Assembly (NCBI GenBank): GCA_030618315.1
Contig: JAUXDO010000017.1
Coordinates: forward strand, 1 to 16,072
Reading direction: 5' to 3'
Source of the DNA: Candidatus Peregrinibacteria bacterium
GTDB taxonomy: Bacteria; Patescibacteriota; Gracilibacteria; UM-FILTER-43-11
Length of the DNA: 16,072 nucleotides
In this document: positions 5,844-13,799 of the stretch, in pieces
Numbering within the stretch: the stretch's first letter is position 1
How the letters are laid out: each line of letters begins with the position of its first letter
Program-made: the position numbers and the translations under genes
Notes under the pieces: generated by a model
What the model saw: only the letters and a program-made list of their open reading frames with translations
What the model was told of the DNA's origin: nothing
Database searches by the model: none

Positions 5844-8228
5844 CTACTGCCAGCGCCATTCCTTAATCGCATACGGATCAGTTCCATACTCAAGTATATA
5901 ATCTCTATGATTATTCAGATCAGAAACCGTCTCCTTTTTAACCCAGTCATGGTCTTTCTTGGAGATTGATTTTTCAGCAAGAAGAGCATCGATTACGTCT
6001 AATACAAGGTGATAACGGGAAATCTTATTACGAGCTTTCATATCAAAAGGTGTTGTCGTTGACCCTTCTTCCATATATCCATTTACTTTAATGCGGTTAC
6101 AACCGGTGTAATCAAAAAGTAATTTTTTGATGGTCTGCGGATAGCCATGGAAATTATAGATAACAGGACGATTCTTTGTGAAATGTTTATCAAGCGTTGG
6201 AGAACTTGATTTAACAGTCTCATCCCCCACTCCAAGCGAAGTTAATTCTGATATACAAACGAATCTTAAGCGTACTTTTGGAAGCATTTCTTTAATGATT
6301 TGGATTGCAGCAAGACACTCATTTGTCACATAATCTCCGCTACCGGCAATTACTACTTGTGGGTTCTTGTCACTCGCAAAATCCCATGTCATTATTCCGT
6401 GCCCCATTTGATGCCGGGCCTCTTTGAGTGAAAGCCAGTCAAAAAGTTTTTTCTTTCCGGCAACGATTACATTTAATGAATCGCGGGATTTAAAACACTC
6501 CTCCATTGTAACCAGCATGCTATTGGCATCCGGTGGTAAATAAGTCTTGATGATGTTTCCGTCTTTTTCAGTCATAGAAGAAATAAACGATGGATTTTGA
6601 TGAGAAAAACCATTGTGATCCTGACGTTCCAGAAGTGATGTAAGAATTAAATTTAAAGCAGGTAGGGGCTTCCTGAACTTAACTACCTCTGAGGCTTTTA
6701 TAAATTTTACATATTGATCTGCCATAGATGCAATAACCTGTACAAAAGCTTCGTAGGAAACAAAAATTCCATGCCGACCGGTTACACCATAACCGTGAAG
6801 CATTCCAAAAAGAGTATGTTCGGATAGCATTTCCATAACCTTTCCTTGCGAACTCATATCAGTATCAAATTTTTCAATCGGCCATTGCCAGCAACGCGCA
6901 GTCTGACTAAACACAGCATCAATTTTATTTGAATAAGTTTCGTCAGGGCTGAATATTCTAAGATTATTTTTCTTTTTATTAAGTTTGAATAATTGTTCAA
7001 GAAATTTCCCCGTTCTTTCCATTGAACTTGATTTTTTAGTACCACGTTTTCGGAATTTTAAAGCAATATCACTTAATTTTGGATATTTTAAATCCTTTAC
7101 AATTTCCCCGCCATACGCATGTTTTTGGCTTCCGCAAGCCATTCCTTTCTTAGGAATAAGTGATTGAATCTCTTTGCAAAAAACATTCTTTTTTTCATTA
7201 AACAGTTCCTCAAATTTATACGACTTCATCCACTTCTCCAGCATTTTTAAATGCCTTTTATCCTTTTTGGCATCCTTTACTATCACCTGATGAGATTTAC
7301 AATTGCCCTCTAATTTAGTTTTTCCGTCATATTTGACTCCGGTCCATCCCTTTGGAGTTCTCATAACAATCATCGGCCATTTTGGCTTAACGATTCCTTT
7401 TTTAGTTTTTGCCTGTTTTTGGATTGCCCGTATTTTTGCATAACATTCATCCATCACCTCTGCCATTTTTTTGTAGACGTCGTACCCCTTACCCTCCGTA
7501 ACAAAATATGGTTCATATCCATACCCCTCATATAGTTTTCTAAGCTCTGTATCGTCCATTCTTCCCGGCACAGTCGGCCCGGATATTTTATAACCATTTA
7601 CATGAAGAATTGGCAAAACAGCACCATTTTCAGCCGGATTAACGATTTTGTTTGCATGCCACGTGGCAGCTAAGGGACCTGTTTCTGATTCACCATCACC
7701 AACTAAGCAAACTGTAATGAGATCCGGATTATCTAAAATAGAACCATAAGAAACTGCCAAACTGTACCCAAGCTCACCTCCTTCCAGAATTGCACCGGGT
7801 GCTTCAGGATTTGAGTGAGATGGATAACCATAAGGAGCTGAGAAGTTTGAGCAAATTTCTACAATACCCTTTTCGTTATAAGGAATTTTTTCCGGATAAA
7901 AATGCGTAAGAGATTTTTCCACAAAAAGATTTGCCTGAATAGCCGGAAATCCATGTCCAGGTCCGACTACACATAAAAACTTCGCATTATTTTTGACTAT
8001 AAGGCGATTAACTTGGGCATAAACAAAGGTAATTCCTGGGCAAGTACCCCAATGTCCAAGTAAACGGGGTTTTATATCATCAAATTTCAAAGGACGCTTT
8101 AAAAGAGTATTTTCCTTTAAATATATTTGAGATACAGACAAATAGTCAGTGGCTCGTACATATTTCTTCAGAGCATCGACTTCTTTTGAAAGCTTGTCCG
8201 ACTTAGGCGTGATAACTTTTGATTTCAT
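5844..8228 (-). CDS. xfp: phosphoketolase (xylulose-5-P / fructose-6-P type)
   Basis: A thiamine-diphosphate enzyme that splits xylulose-5-phosphate (and often fructose-6-phosphate) with phosphate, giving acetyl-phosphate and glyceraldehyde-3-phosphate (or erythrose-4-phosphate). The 794-residue length is typical. Visible motifs: LGHWGT (His59), GPGHGFP (His92), YPSHSNPE (His138), EGGELGYSL (149-157), VGDGESETGP (176-185, cofactor/Mg site), NGYKISGPT (211-219), RTPKGWTG (290-297), SHQ (His313), MEMLSEH (Glu470) and RQDHNGFSHQNP (535-546). These match the active-site histidines and glutamate of the bifidobacterial enzyme. Differences from the usual sequence are GHGFP for GHGGP, AILEGGEL for SIHEGGEL and YAQVNR for YAHxNR, so this is a divergent branch. 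Acetate kinase follows after a 7-bp array and AMP nucleosidase precedes it. The ATG at 8228 has no Shine-Dalgarno motif and lies just after a structured leader. Confidence 0.95.
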   Translation of the reverse strand: MKSKVITPKSDKLSKEVDALKKYVRATDYLSVSQIYLKENTLLKRPLKFDDIKPRLLGHWGTCPGITFVYAQVNRLIVKNNAKFLCVVGPGHGFPAIQANLFVEKSLTHFYPEKIPYNEKGIVEICSNFSAPYGYPSHSNPEAPGAILEGGELGYSLAVSYGSILDNPDLITVCLVGDGESETGPLAATWHANKIVNPAENGAVLPILHVNGYKISGPTVPGRMDDTELRKLYEGYGYEPYFVTEGKGYDVYKKMAEVMDECYAKIRAIQKQAKTKKGIVKPKWPMIVMRTPKGWTGVKYDGKTKLEGNCKSHQVIVKDAKKDKRHLKMLEKWMKSYKFEELFNEKKNVFCKEIQSLIPKKGMACGSQKHAYGGEIVKDLKYPKLSDIALKFRKRGTKKSSSMERTGKFLEQLFKLNKKKNNLRIFSPDETYSNKIDAVFSQTARCWQWPIEKFDTDMSSQGKVMEMLSEHTLFGMLHGYGVTGRHGIFVSYEAFVQVIASMADQYVKFIKASEVVKFRKPLPALNLILTSLLERQDHNGFSHQNPSFISSMTEKDGNIIKTYLPPDANSMLVTMEECFKSRDSLNVIVAGKKKLFDWLSLKEARHQMGHGIMTWDFASDKNPQVVIAGSGDYVTNECLAAIQIIKEMLPKVRLRFVCISELTSLGVGDETVKSSSPTLDKHFTKNRPVIYNFHGYPQTIKKLLFDYTGCNRIKVNGYMEEGSTTTPFDMKARNKISRYHLVLDVIDALLAEKSISKKDHDWVKKETVSDLNNHRDYILEYGTDPYAIKEWRWQ

Positions 8229-8350
8229 GGGTAGTAGCGAGTAACACGTTCCGAACGGAACGTGGTTCCGACTTGGCGGAACGAAGTAAAGTGAGGATGA
8301 ATCATGAGGTAAAATGTGAAGTATTTTACAAATGATTCAAGTGTTACCCT
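8229..8350 (-). other. multi-hairpin leader or small palindromic element before xfp
   Basis: Nested complementary segments fill this 122-bp stretch. An outer pair joins GTAACAC (8241-8247) to GTGTTAC (8341-8347), with GGGTA/TACCC-like ends beyond it. Inside are CACGTTCCGAACGGAACGTG (8245-8264), GTTCCG/CGGAAC (8265-8270 with 8277-8282), TGAATCAT/ATGATTCA (8298-8305 with 8332-8339) and, within that, GTAAAAT/ATTTTAC (8309-8315 with 8323-8329). On the minus strand this is the leader ending at the phosphoketolase ATG. It could be a structured regulatory RNA, or a small insertion with inverted ends. It matches no riboswitch I know, and the outer and first inner stems overlap by a few bases. Confidence 0.5.
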
Positions 8351-8392
8351 ATTGGGGTTTTATTTAAGTATTTATTTTGGAATTTTTAAACG

Positions 8393-9556
8393 TTACCACA
8401 TCACAGAGTCTGACTGCGTTTCTAAGTCGGACCCAAGACCTGAATTATTCAAATGAGCATTATTGGCTTTCATTAATGAATTAATTGCTTTTACGGCGAT
8501 TTTAATATGCATTTCTTTTCCGCTTTTATAAAAGCTTTTAGATGTTGCTACCAATTTTGGCTTTCCATGAAGAGGTTTGTCAGAAACCATAAGTAAAGTT
8601 GCATTTGGTATTCTGTAACGGAAACCCTGAGCACAGATTACGGATGATTCCATGTCTATCGCAACGGAACGGGATTGAGCAAAACGCTCGCGATAATAAG
8701 ATATTTTATATTCCCAGTCACGATTATTCGTTGTAAAAACTGTACCAATATGAAAAGGAATTTTATTTTTCTGAATCTCGTTCAGCAAGTGATTATTTAA
8801 AATAAGAGTAGATCCAACCGGTGTATCTTTTGAAAGAAGTGCGGAAAGCACATGATCATCTCTTATAAATCTGTCAGCCAAAATAAAGTCACCTATTTTC
8901 TGTTTCGTCATAAGCCCACCACAATGACCAATCATCATTATACTATTTGGCCTAAGAACAGCTATCTGATCGGTAAAAGTTTTAGCATTAGCTGGTCCAA
9001 CTCCGATATTTATTATTGAAATACCTTTCTTGCCTGGCTTTTTAGCGTGAAATACCGGCATCTGACATTCTCCGGTAGACCCGACAGACTTCGGAAAAAG
9101 TTTTTTAAATATCTCAAGATGCATCTGATAATTAGTAATCAATAGATGGCTTTGAAAATCATCGATGTCAGAGGACGTATAATGACTCAATCTGTCACAT
9201 GAAAGCTCAATTCGCTCAGGAGAGAACAAAAACAGCTTTTTCTTGTAATAATCTACCTGCTCCTCACAAGCATCTAAAAAGCCAAGATCTGTTTTTAATT
9301 GCCTTCTTCGCCCAGGTTTTACAATAATAATATTTCCAGACGCCAATATTTTTTCAAACTCACGAATTAGATAATACCTGAGAACTTTTGGCATCGCAAA
9401 CTCACCCGTAGAATCACCATCTACGGCATTTTCCGGTGTAATAACGTCTACCACTGGGTAATAATCAGATTCATAAATCTTGTCCATGTAATCCACTATG
9501 CTTCTGGATACCCTGCCAGCACCTTGTCTGGTACTCTTATATTGTTTTGTCTTCAT
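8393..9556 (-). CDS. amn: AMP nucleosidase
   Basis: Hydrolyses AMP to adenine and ribose-5-phosphate. The C-terminal half is a clear phosphorylase-type nucleosidase domain: INIGVGPANAKT (182-193), RPNSIMMIGHCGGL (202-215), GDFILADRFIRDDHV (222-236), NRDWE (278-282), AIDMESSVICAQGFRYRIP (299-317, with the DMES substrate-binding motif) and SDKPLHGKPKL (325-335). These match E. coli Amn closely. The protein has 387 residues against 484 in E. coli; the N-terminal regulatory part is shorter, and the last 20 or so residues are polar and probably disordered. It is first in the minus-strand block before phosphoketolase, which suggests that ribose-5-phosphate from AMP feeds the pentose pathway. The ATG at 9556 follows a TGATATACT extended -10 with no Shine-Dalgarno motif. 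Confidence 0.93.
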   Translation of the reverse strand: MKTKQYKSTRQGAGRVSRSIVDYMDKIYESDYYPVVDVITPENAVDGDSTGEFAMPKVLRYYLIREFEKILASGNIIIVKPGRRRQLKTDLGFLDACEEQVDYYKKKLFLFSPERIELSCDRLSHYTSSDIDDFQSHLLITNYQMHLEIFKKLFPKSVGSTGECQMPVFHAKKPGKKGISIINIGVGPANAKTFTDQIAVLRPNSIMMIGHCGGLMTKQKIGDFILADRFIRDDHVLSALLSKDTPVGSTLILNNHLLNEIQKNKIPFHIGTVFTTNNRDWEYKISYYRERFAQSRSVAIDMESSVICAQGFRYRIPNATLLMVSDKPLHGKPKLVATSKSFYKSGKEMHIKIAVKAINSLMKANNAHLNNSGLGSDLETQSDSVMW

Positions 9557-9577
9557 AATTTTATTTTAATTTTATTC

Positions 9578-9586
9578 AGTATATCA
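9578..9586 (-). promoter_or_regulatory. extended -10 promoter of amn
   Basis: The minus strand reads TGATATACT: TATACT (plus-strand 9578-9583) preceded by a TGn extension, 21 bp before the ATG at 9556. No good -35 is visible. Confidence 0.45.
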
Positions 9587-9622
9587 AATTTGAATTAATA
9601 GATAAAATTGAAAATTACAGTT

Positions 9623-9637
9623 CAATGTTGTACATTG
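9623..9637. promoter_or_regulatory. dyad between divergent promoters
   Basis: CAATGT and ACATTG separated by TGT, a 15-bp dyad in the gap between the divergent amn and MacA-like genes. It lies about 40 bp upstream of the amn -10 and about 47 bp upstream of the -35 of the exporter promoter, so a bound regulator could affect either. This is weak evidence by itself. Confidence 0.3.
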
Positions 9638-9683
9638 TGCTATCAGGCGTTTTAAAGTTTCCAAGTTCCCAGACATCAAATCC

Positions 9684-9712
9684 TTGCTTTTGCCCTATTT
9701 TTATGCTATAAT
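9684..9712 (+). promoter_or_regulatory. sigma-70 promoter of the exporter operon
   Basis: TTGCTT (9684-9689), a 17-bp spacer, then TATAAT (9707-9712), which also has the TGn extension (TGCTATAAT). Transcription would start at about 9719, leaving a leader of about 19 nt before the ATG at 9738. It is the best promoter in the window. Confidence 0.75.
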
Positions 9713-9737
9713 CAATAGATAATAATAAAAGTAAATT

Positions 9738-11546
9738 ATGCCTAAACCTAAACAATTACATAAAAAGACCAAGTTCTACAAAAATAAGAAAATCATGGGC
9801 ACTTTAGCGATCATAGCCATTGCGATAATTGCCGGCATTTCTTATTTTGGAAAAGAGGAGCCGATTACTTACGATACGATTATCGCAGAAAAAGGAGAAC
9901 TGATTCAGGAAGTAAGCGTAACAGGGCGAGTTGAGCCATCACAAAGTGTAGACCTTTCTTTTGAAGTAAGTGGAAGAATTTCAGAAATTTATGTAGATGT
10001 TGGAGATGTTGTAGAAGTCGGACAGGAATTATTACGTTTAAATAGTGCTGATATACAAGCATTACTCAATCAGGCTTACGCAGGTGCAAGCGGTGCAAAG
10101 GCTGGACTTCAGCAATACGAAGCCGGAGTAAGAAATCAGGAATCAATTCTTGCGGATATGCAGAAAGGAACAAGGCCGGAAGAAATGCAGATAGCGCAGA
10201 CGGCTGTAGATAATGCAGAAAAAGTTCTGGAAGATGCCAAAAAAAATCTGACCAATGTTGAAAGTAAGGCAGATGCCGATCTGACAAACGCATATAGTTC
10301 TGCATTAACCTCACTTCCAAGTGCTGTAACAAAAGCTAAAGCCGCCCTTTTAACATTATCTGATATTCAACTTGCGAACTTCAACGGATCAGGATTCTAT
10401 GATAATCAGATTGAAAATGCTAAAGCCGTTGCTGCACAATCGCTTTTAGGAGTAAATAATGCAGGCGAATGGGCAACAGAATTTTTAAGCAGAGAAAGTG
10501 GAGGTACGTATGGATTAGTACAGGAAACTGTAGCAAGCCCGACTAATGAAAAAATCGAAGATGTTCTTATTAAAACCTTAGACGCTCTTCAGAAAGTAAA
10601 ACTTGCACTTGATATTATTCCAATGACTACAGATATTAGTGCTACAGAAAAATTAAATCTGGAAACCGAAAAACTAAGCATTGATACAGCGATTATAAGT
10701 GTCTCAGGTAATAGACAAACACTGACTGTAACAAAGGCTGCTAATCAAAGCTTGATTAGCACAGCCGAAGCAGGAATTAATAATGCAGAGAGTGCATTAC
10801 TTACTGCAAAAAATACACTGACATTAAAACAAGCAGGCTACACTCAAAATCAAATTGATTCACAGGTAGCCATGGTTGAACAATCAAAAGCCGGTCTCGC
10901 TTCACAAAGAGCTATGTTGAACCAAGCCTATGCAAATGTTCAACAATATAAAGTTCAAATAGAAAAAACTAAACTTAGGGCCCCAATGAATGGAATAGTT
11001 ACAAAAATGGAGGCAAAAGTCGGAGAAATTATTTTCCCAAGCAGTTCATCTGCTGAAATTCAAATTCCATTAGTCAGCTTAATAGGCGAAGGTAATTTTG
11101 AAATGGAAGCAAACATTGCTGAAATCGACATAGCAAAAATCAAGATTGGAGACCTTGCAACAGTAACTCTGGACGCCTATAGTGAAATTGAATTCACTGC
11201 AACAGTAACTTTTGTCGATCCGGCAGAAACATACATAGAAGGTATTCCAACGTATAGAGTTAAACTTCAGTTTGATAAACAGGATGAGAGAATTAAATCA
11301 GGAATGACGGCAAATATTGATATCCTGACTAATAAAAAAGAAAATGTGATATTAATTCCTCAACGTGCAGTCGCTACAAAAGACGGAATGAAATTGGTAA
11401 GTATTGCTGAAGAAAATGGCGAAGAACATATAACCACTATCAAACAAGTTGAAGTAAAAACAGGCATTCGAAGTTCTGATGGTAGAATTGAAATTATCGA
11501 AGGAATTGATGAGGGAGATGTTGTAGTAACAAGGATTAATGATTAA
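9738..11546 (+). CDS. MacA/HlyD-family membrane-fusion adaptor of an ABC exporter
   Basis: The extracytoplasmic adaptor that links a MacB-type transporter to its export path. The 602-residue protein has a basic N-terminus, one membrane anchor (about 20-37), and the first half of a lipoyl-like domain (VTGRVEPSQSVDLSFEVSGRISEIYVDVGDVVEVGQ, 61-96). A very long helical hairpin (about 103-412) follows, then the second lipoyl half (LRAPMNGIVTKMEAKVGEII, 413-432). Beta-barrel and membrane-proximal domains complete it (about 450-600, with IPTYRVKLQFD and IPQRAV). MacA is usually about 370-400 residues; the extra length is all in the hairpin, with segments at about 175-340 that may form an inserted helical domain. 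The ATPase and permease genes follow on the same strand. No outer-membrane TolC-like gene is present, consistent with a cell lacking a conventional outer membrane. Confidence 0.88.
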   Translation: MPKPKQLHKKTKFYKNKKIMGTLAIIAIAIIAGISYFGKEEPITYDTIIAEKGELIQEVSVTGRVEPSQSVDLSFEVSGRISEIYVDVGDVVEVGQELLRLNSADIQALLNQAYAGASGAKAGLQQYEAGVRNQESILADMQKGTRPEEMQIAQTAVDNAEKVLEDAKKNLTNVESKADADLTNAYSSALTSLPSAVTKAKAALLTLSDIQLANFNGSGFYDNQIENAKAVAAQSLLGVNNAGEWATEFLSRESGGTYGLVQETVASPTNEKIEDVLIKTLDALQKVKLALDIIPMTTDISATEKLNLETEKLSIDTAIISVSGNRQTLTVTKAANQSLISTAEAGINNAESALLTAKNTLTLKQAGYTQNQIDSQVAMVEQSKAGLASQRAMLNQAYANVQQYKVQIEKTKLRAPMNGIVTKMEAKVGEIIFPSSSSAEIQIPLVSLIGEGNFEMEANIAEIDIAKIKIGDLATVTLDAYSEIEFTATVTFVDPAETYIEGIPTYRVKLQFDKQDERIKSGMTANIDILTNKKENVILIPQRAVATKDGMKLVSIAEENGEEHITTIKQVEVKTGIRSSDGRIEIIEGIDEGDVVVTRIND

Positions 11547-11552
11547 ATAAAT

Positions 11553-11616
11553 GTTGTAGGTTGTAAGTTGTAGGTTGTAAGCAATATATAAACCTTAAAT
11601 CATACAACATACAACA
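11553..11616. repeat. 7-bp array with inverted units
   Basis: Four 7-bp units alternate GTTGTAG and GTTGTAA (11553-11580). After a 22-bp AT-rich loop come two units TACAACA (11603-11616), the reverse complement of the GTTGTA core. The array starts 6 bp after the stop of the adaptor gene and lies 17 bp before the ATPase start. Confidence 0.8.
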
Positions 11617-11633
11617 TAAATCATTCAAAAAAG

Positions 11634-12353
11634 ATGCCAATAATAAAAAGTAAAAACATAAGCAAAACGTACTACGCGGAAGAGATTGAAACACCAGTAT
11701 TACATGGTTTGGATTTTGAAATTGAAGAAGGTGAATTCGTAGCGATAATGGGCCCATCCGGTTCAGGTAAATCTACTCTACTTCACATTTTGGGGTTTTT
11801 GGATGACCAAACAGGTGGAACATATCATTTCAATGGAAAAAAGATAAGCGATTACACAGGTGCAGAAATTGCACATATCAGAAATAAAGAAATGGGTTTT
11901 GTATTTCAGGCGTTTAATTTACTACCAAGAACAACTACTTATGACAATGTTAAACTGCCACTTGTTTATTCAGAATATCCAGAAAGCGAATGGGATGAAA
12001 TGATTATGAAGGCCATCGAAGCTGTAGGTCTTGAGCATCGAACATATTTCGAAACATCACAGCTATCAGGTGGTGAAAAACAACGTGTCGCAATAGCCCG
12101 CGCACTCGTTACAAATCCAACAATAATTTTTGCTGATGAGCCAACTGGTAATCTAGATTCCAAATCAGGTAAAAAAATTATTGAAATACTTCAGAAATTA
12201 AATGAAAAGGATAAACATACTATTATTCTGATTACTCACGAATCTGAAACAGCACATTGCGCAGAAAGGATTATTCATATTAAAGATGGAAAAATCGACA
12301 GCGATAAAAAGGTAAGACATCAAAAAGATGCTAATCATGGATATAAGAAATAA
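11634..12353 (+). CDS. ABC transporter ATP-binding protein (MacB/LolD type)
   Basis: The cytosolic ATPase that powers the exporter. All standard motifs are present in 239 residues: Walker [10 protein letters not shown] (40-48), Q-loop FQAFNLLP (91-98), signature [15 protein letters not shown] (144-158), Walker B IIFADE (164-169), D-loop GNLD (172-175) and H-loop ITHE (200-203). The [28 protein letters not shown] context is typical of the MacB/LolD/FtsE group. The ATPase and permease domains are separate proteins here, whereas E. coli MacB is a fusion. It lies between the adaptor and the permease, each separated by a repeat array. The ATG at 11634 fixes the N-terminus at the usual distance from Walker A. 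Confidence 0.95.
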   Translation: MPIIKSKNISKTYYAEEIETPVLHGLDFEIEEGEFVAIMGPSGSGKSTLLHILGFLDDQTGGTYHFNGKKISDYTGAEIAHIRNKEMGFVFQAFNLLPRTTTYDNVKLPLVYSEYPESEWDEMIMKAIEAVGLEHRTYFETSQLSGGEKQRVAIARALVTNPTIIFADEPTGNLDSKSGKKIIEILQKLNEKDKHTIILITHESETAHCAERIIHIKDGKIDSDKKVRHQKDANHGYKK

Positions 12354-12355
12354 AT

Positions 12356-12475
12356 CGAATAGAGAAACGAATTGGTAGACGAATGGTTGAACGAATAGGA
12401 AAACAAATTGATTAATGCATTCAACAATACGTCCTACGACACGTTCAACAACACGTTCAACAATACGAAACAATG
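12356..12475. repeat. 12-bp array of ten units, inverted halves
   Basis: Ten consecutive steps of exactly 12 bp fill the gap between the ATPase stop (12353) and the permease; the last unit ends with the permease ATG. The first four follow CGAATNGNNNAA (one reads CGAATGGTTGAA), and the later ones follow YACGTTCAACAA, the reverse complement of the same GTTGAACG core. The cores pair concentrically: 12386-12393 with 12442-12449 and 12374-12381 with 12454-12461 have the same centre (12417.5). The layout matches the array at 1040-1135 but the unit sequence is different. Confidence 0.85.
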
Positions 12476-13714
12476 CGACTAACCCACACACTCAAAACAG
12501 CGGTAATCGGTCTAAGGACCAACAAAGGCAGATCAATGCTGACAATTCTTGGTATTGTAATCGGTATTATGTCGATAATTATGGTAATGGCTGTTGGCAA
12601 AGGCGCGGAAGATTTGATACTGGATCAGATTCGGGGAATGGGATCACGTACAATGTCTGTAGAGCCAGGACGTATGCCTCAGGGTTTGGGAGATGTGTAT
12701 GAAATTTTCACAGAATCACTTGGTGACAAAGAGGTTGAAGCAATAAAAAACAAAAACAATGTTCGTGGAGATAATAGAGTGGCACCATTCGTCGGTTTTA
12801 TGGACACGGTCTCTCACGAAAACGAAAAAATGCGAACGCAAATACATGGAGCTTCTGAGTTATGGATGGAGATAATGGATGTATACCCAGAGGACGGTCA
12901 AATGTTTACTGACTCAGATGTAAAACAAATAGCCAGAGTCGCAGTAATCGGATCAGAAGTAAAAAATGAACTTTTCGGCGAATCAGATGCAGTTGGAGAA
13001 AATATTAGAATCAAAGGACGTAATTTTAAAGTTGTAGGCGTATTTCCTCCAACCGGAGTTATGATGATGATGGATGTGGATAGCCTAATAATCCTGCCAT
13101 ACACTACGACACAAAAAGTATTACTTGGGATAAGTCATTATCACGCCATTTTAGTACAAGCAGAAACTGAAGCAATGGTCCCTGGCATTGTAGAAGACAT
13201 CAAAATAACTTTAAGGGAAATGCATGGGATTACTGATCCGGATAAAGATGACTTTCATGTAGGTACCATGGAGGACGCTATGCAAATCATAGGTAGTGTA
13301 ACCTCCGCATTAACTATTCTTTTAACTTTGGTAGCGGCAATTTCACTGCTAGTGGGAGGTATCGGTATTATGAATATAATGCTTGTTTCTGTTTCGGAAA
13401 GAACAAGGGAAATCGGTCTGCGTAAAGCGATAGGAGCAACAAAAGGCGATATAATAACTCAGTTCTTATTGGAGTCTGTAATACTTACAATATTCGGTGG
13501 TATTTTTGGAATTATGCTTGGGGCAGGGTTTACATGGCTTATTGGATTTGCAATCAGAGAATTTGGAGGATTTATCAGCTGGAAGTTCTACTTCCCAATT
13601 TCCGCAGTATTCCTTGGTGTCGGAGTAGCAGGTGCAATCGGTTTAGTATTTGGACTTTACCCGGCTAGCCAGGCAGCTAAAAAGAGCCCAATCGAGGCAT
13701 TGAGATACGAATAA
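12473..13714 (+). CDS. ABC transporter permease (MacB/FtsX type)
   Basis: The membrane subunit of the exporter, with MacB topology. Of its 413 residues, TM1 is at about 22-41, a large extracytoplasmic MacB_PCD domain covers about 45-270, and three more membrane segments lie at about 279-305, 331-358 and 376-397. After TM2 comes the coupling-helix motif SERTREIGLRKAIGATKGDI (308-327), which contacts the ATPase. It ends with LYPASQAAKKSPIEALRYE (395-413), the usual C-terminus of the family. These exporters act by mechanotransmission and move antibiotics, peptides, toxins or lipids; the substrate cannot be read from the sequence. The start ATG is the last three bases of the 12-bp array and lacks a Shine-Dalgarno motif. 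Confidence 0.93.
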   Translation: MRLTHTLKTAVIGLRTNKGRSMLTILGIVIGIMSIIMVMAVGKGAEDLILDQIRGMGSRTMSVEPGRMPQGLGDVYEIFTESLGDKEVEAIKNKNNVRGDNRVAPFVGFMDTVSHENEKMRTQIHGASELWMEIMDVYPEDGQMFTDSDVKQIARVAVIGSEVKNELFGESDAVGENIRIKGRNFKVVGVFPPTGVMMMMDVDSLIILPYTTTQKVLLGISHYHAILVQAETEAMVPGIVEDIKITLREMHGITDPDKDDFHVGTMEDAMQIIGSVTSALTILLTLVAAISLLVGGIGIMNIMLVSVSERTREIGLRKAIGATKGDIITQFLLESVILTIFGGIFGIMLGAGFTWLIGFAIREFGGFISWKFYFPISAVFLGVGVAGAIGLVFGLYPASQAAKKSPIEALRYE

Positions 13715-13763
13715 GTTTTGAGTTTTGAACTTTGAGTTTTGAATTTTATGATTTGTGTTTTAT
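13715..13763. repeat. 7-bp T-rich tandem array
   Basis: Seven consecutive 7-bp steps start on the first base after the permease stop codon: GTTTTGA at 13715, 13722 and 13736, with ACTTTGA, ATTTTAT, GATTTGT and GTTTTAT as variants. No strong inverted partner is seen. An AT-only hairpin follows (13768-13787, stems TAAAAAAT/ATTTTTTA with a GCTT loop). TATGAT (13761-13766) could serve as a -10 for the next gene. Confidence 0.7.
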
Positions 13764-13799
13764 GATATAAAAAATGCTTATTTTTTAACATAAATTCAA

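Noticed and set aside
12415..12702. Open frame with Thr-Arg-Ser-Thr repeats
   Set aside because: It is the 12-bp array read as four-residue repeats, continuing out of frame through the permease gene.
13768..13787. Hairpin TAAAAAAT/ATTTTTTA as a terminator
   Set aside because: The stem is entirely A/T and too weak. It more likely reflects local AT-richness or the argH promoter region.
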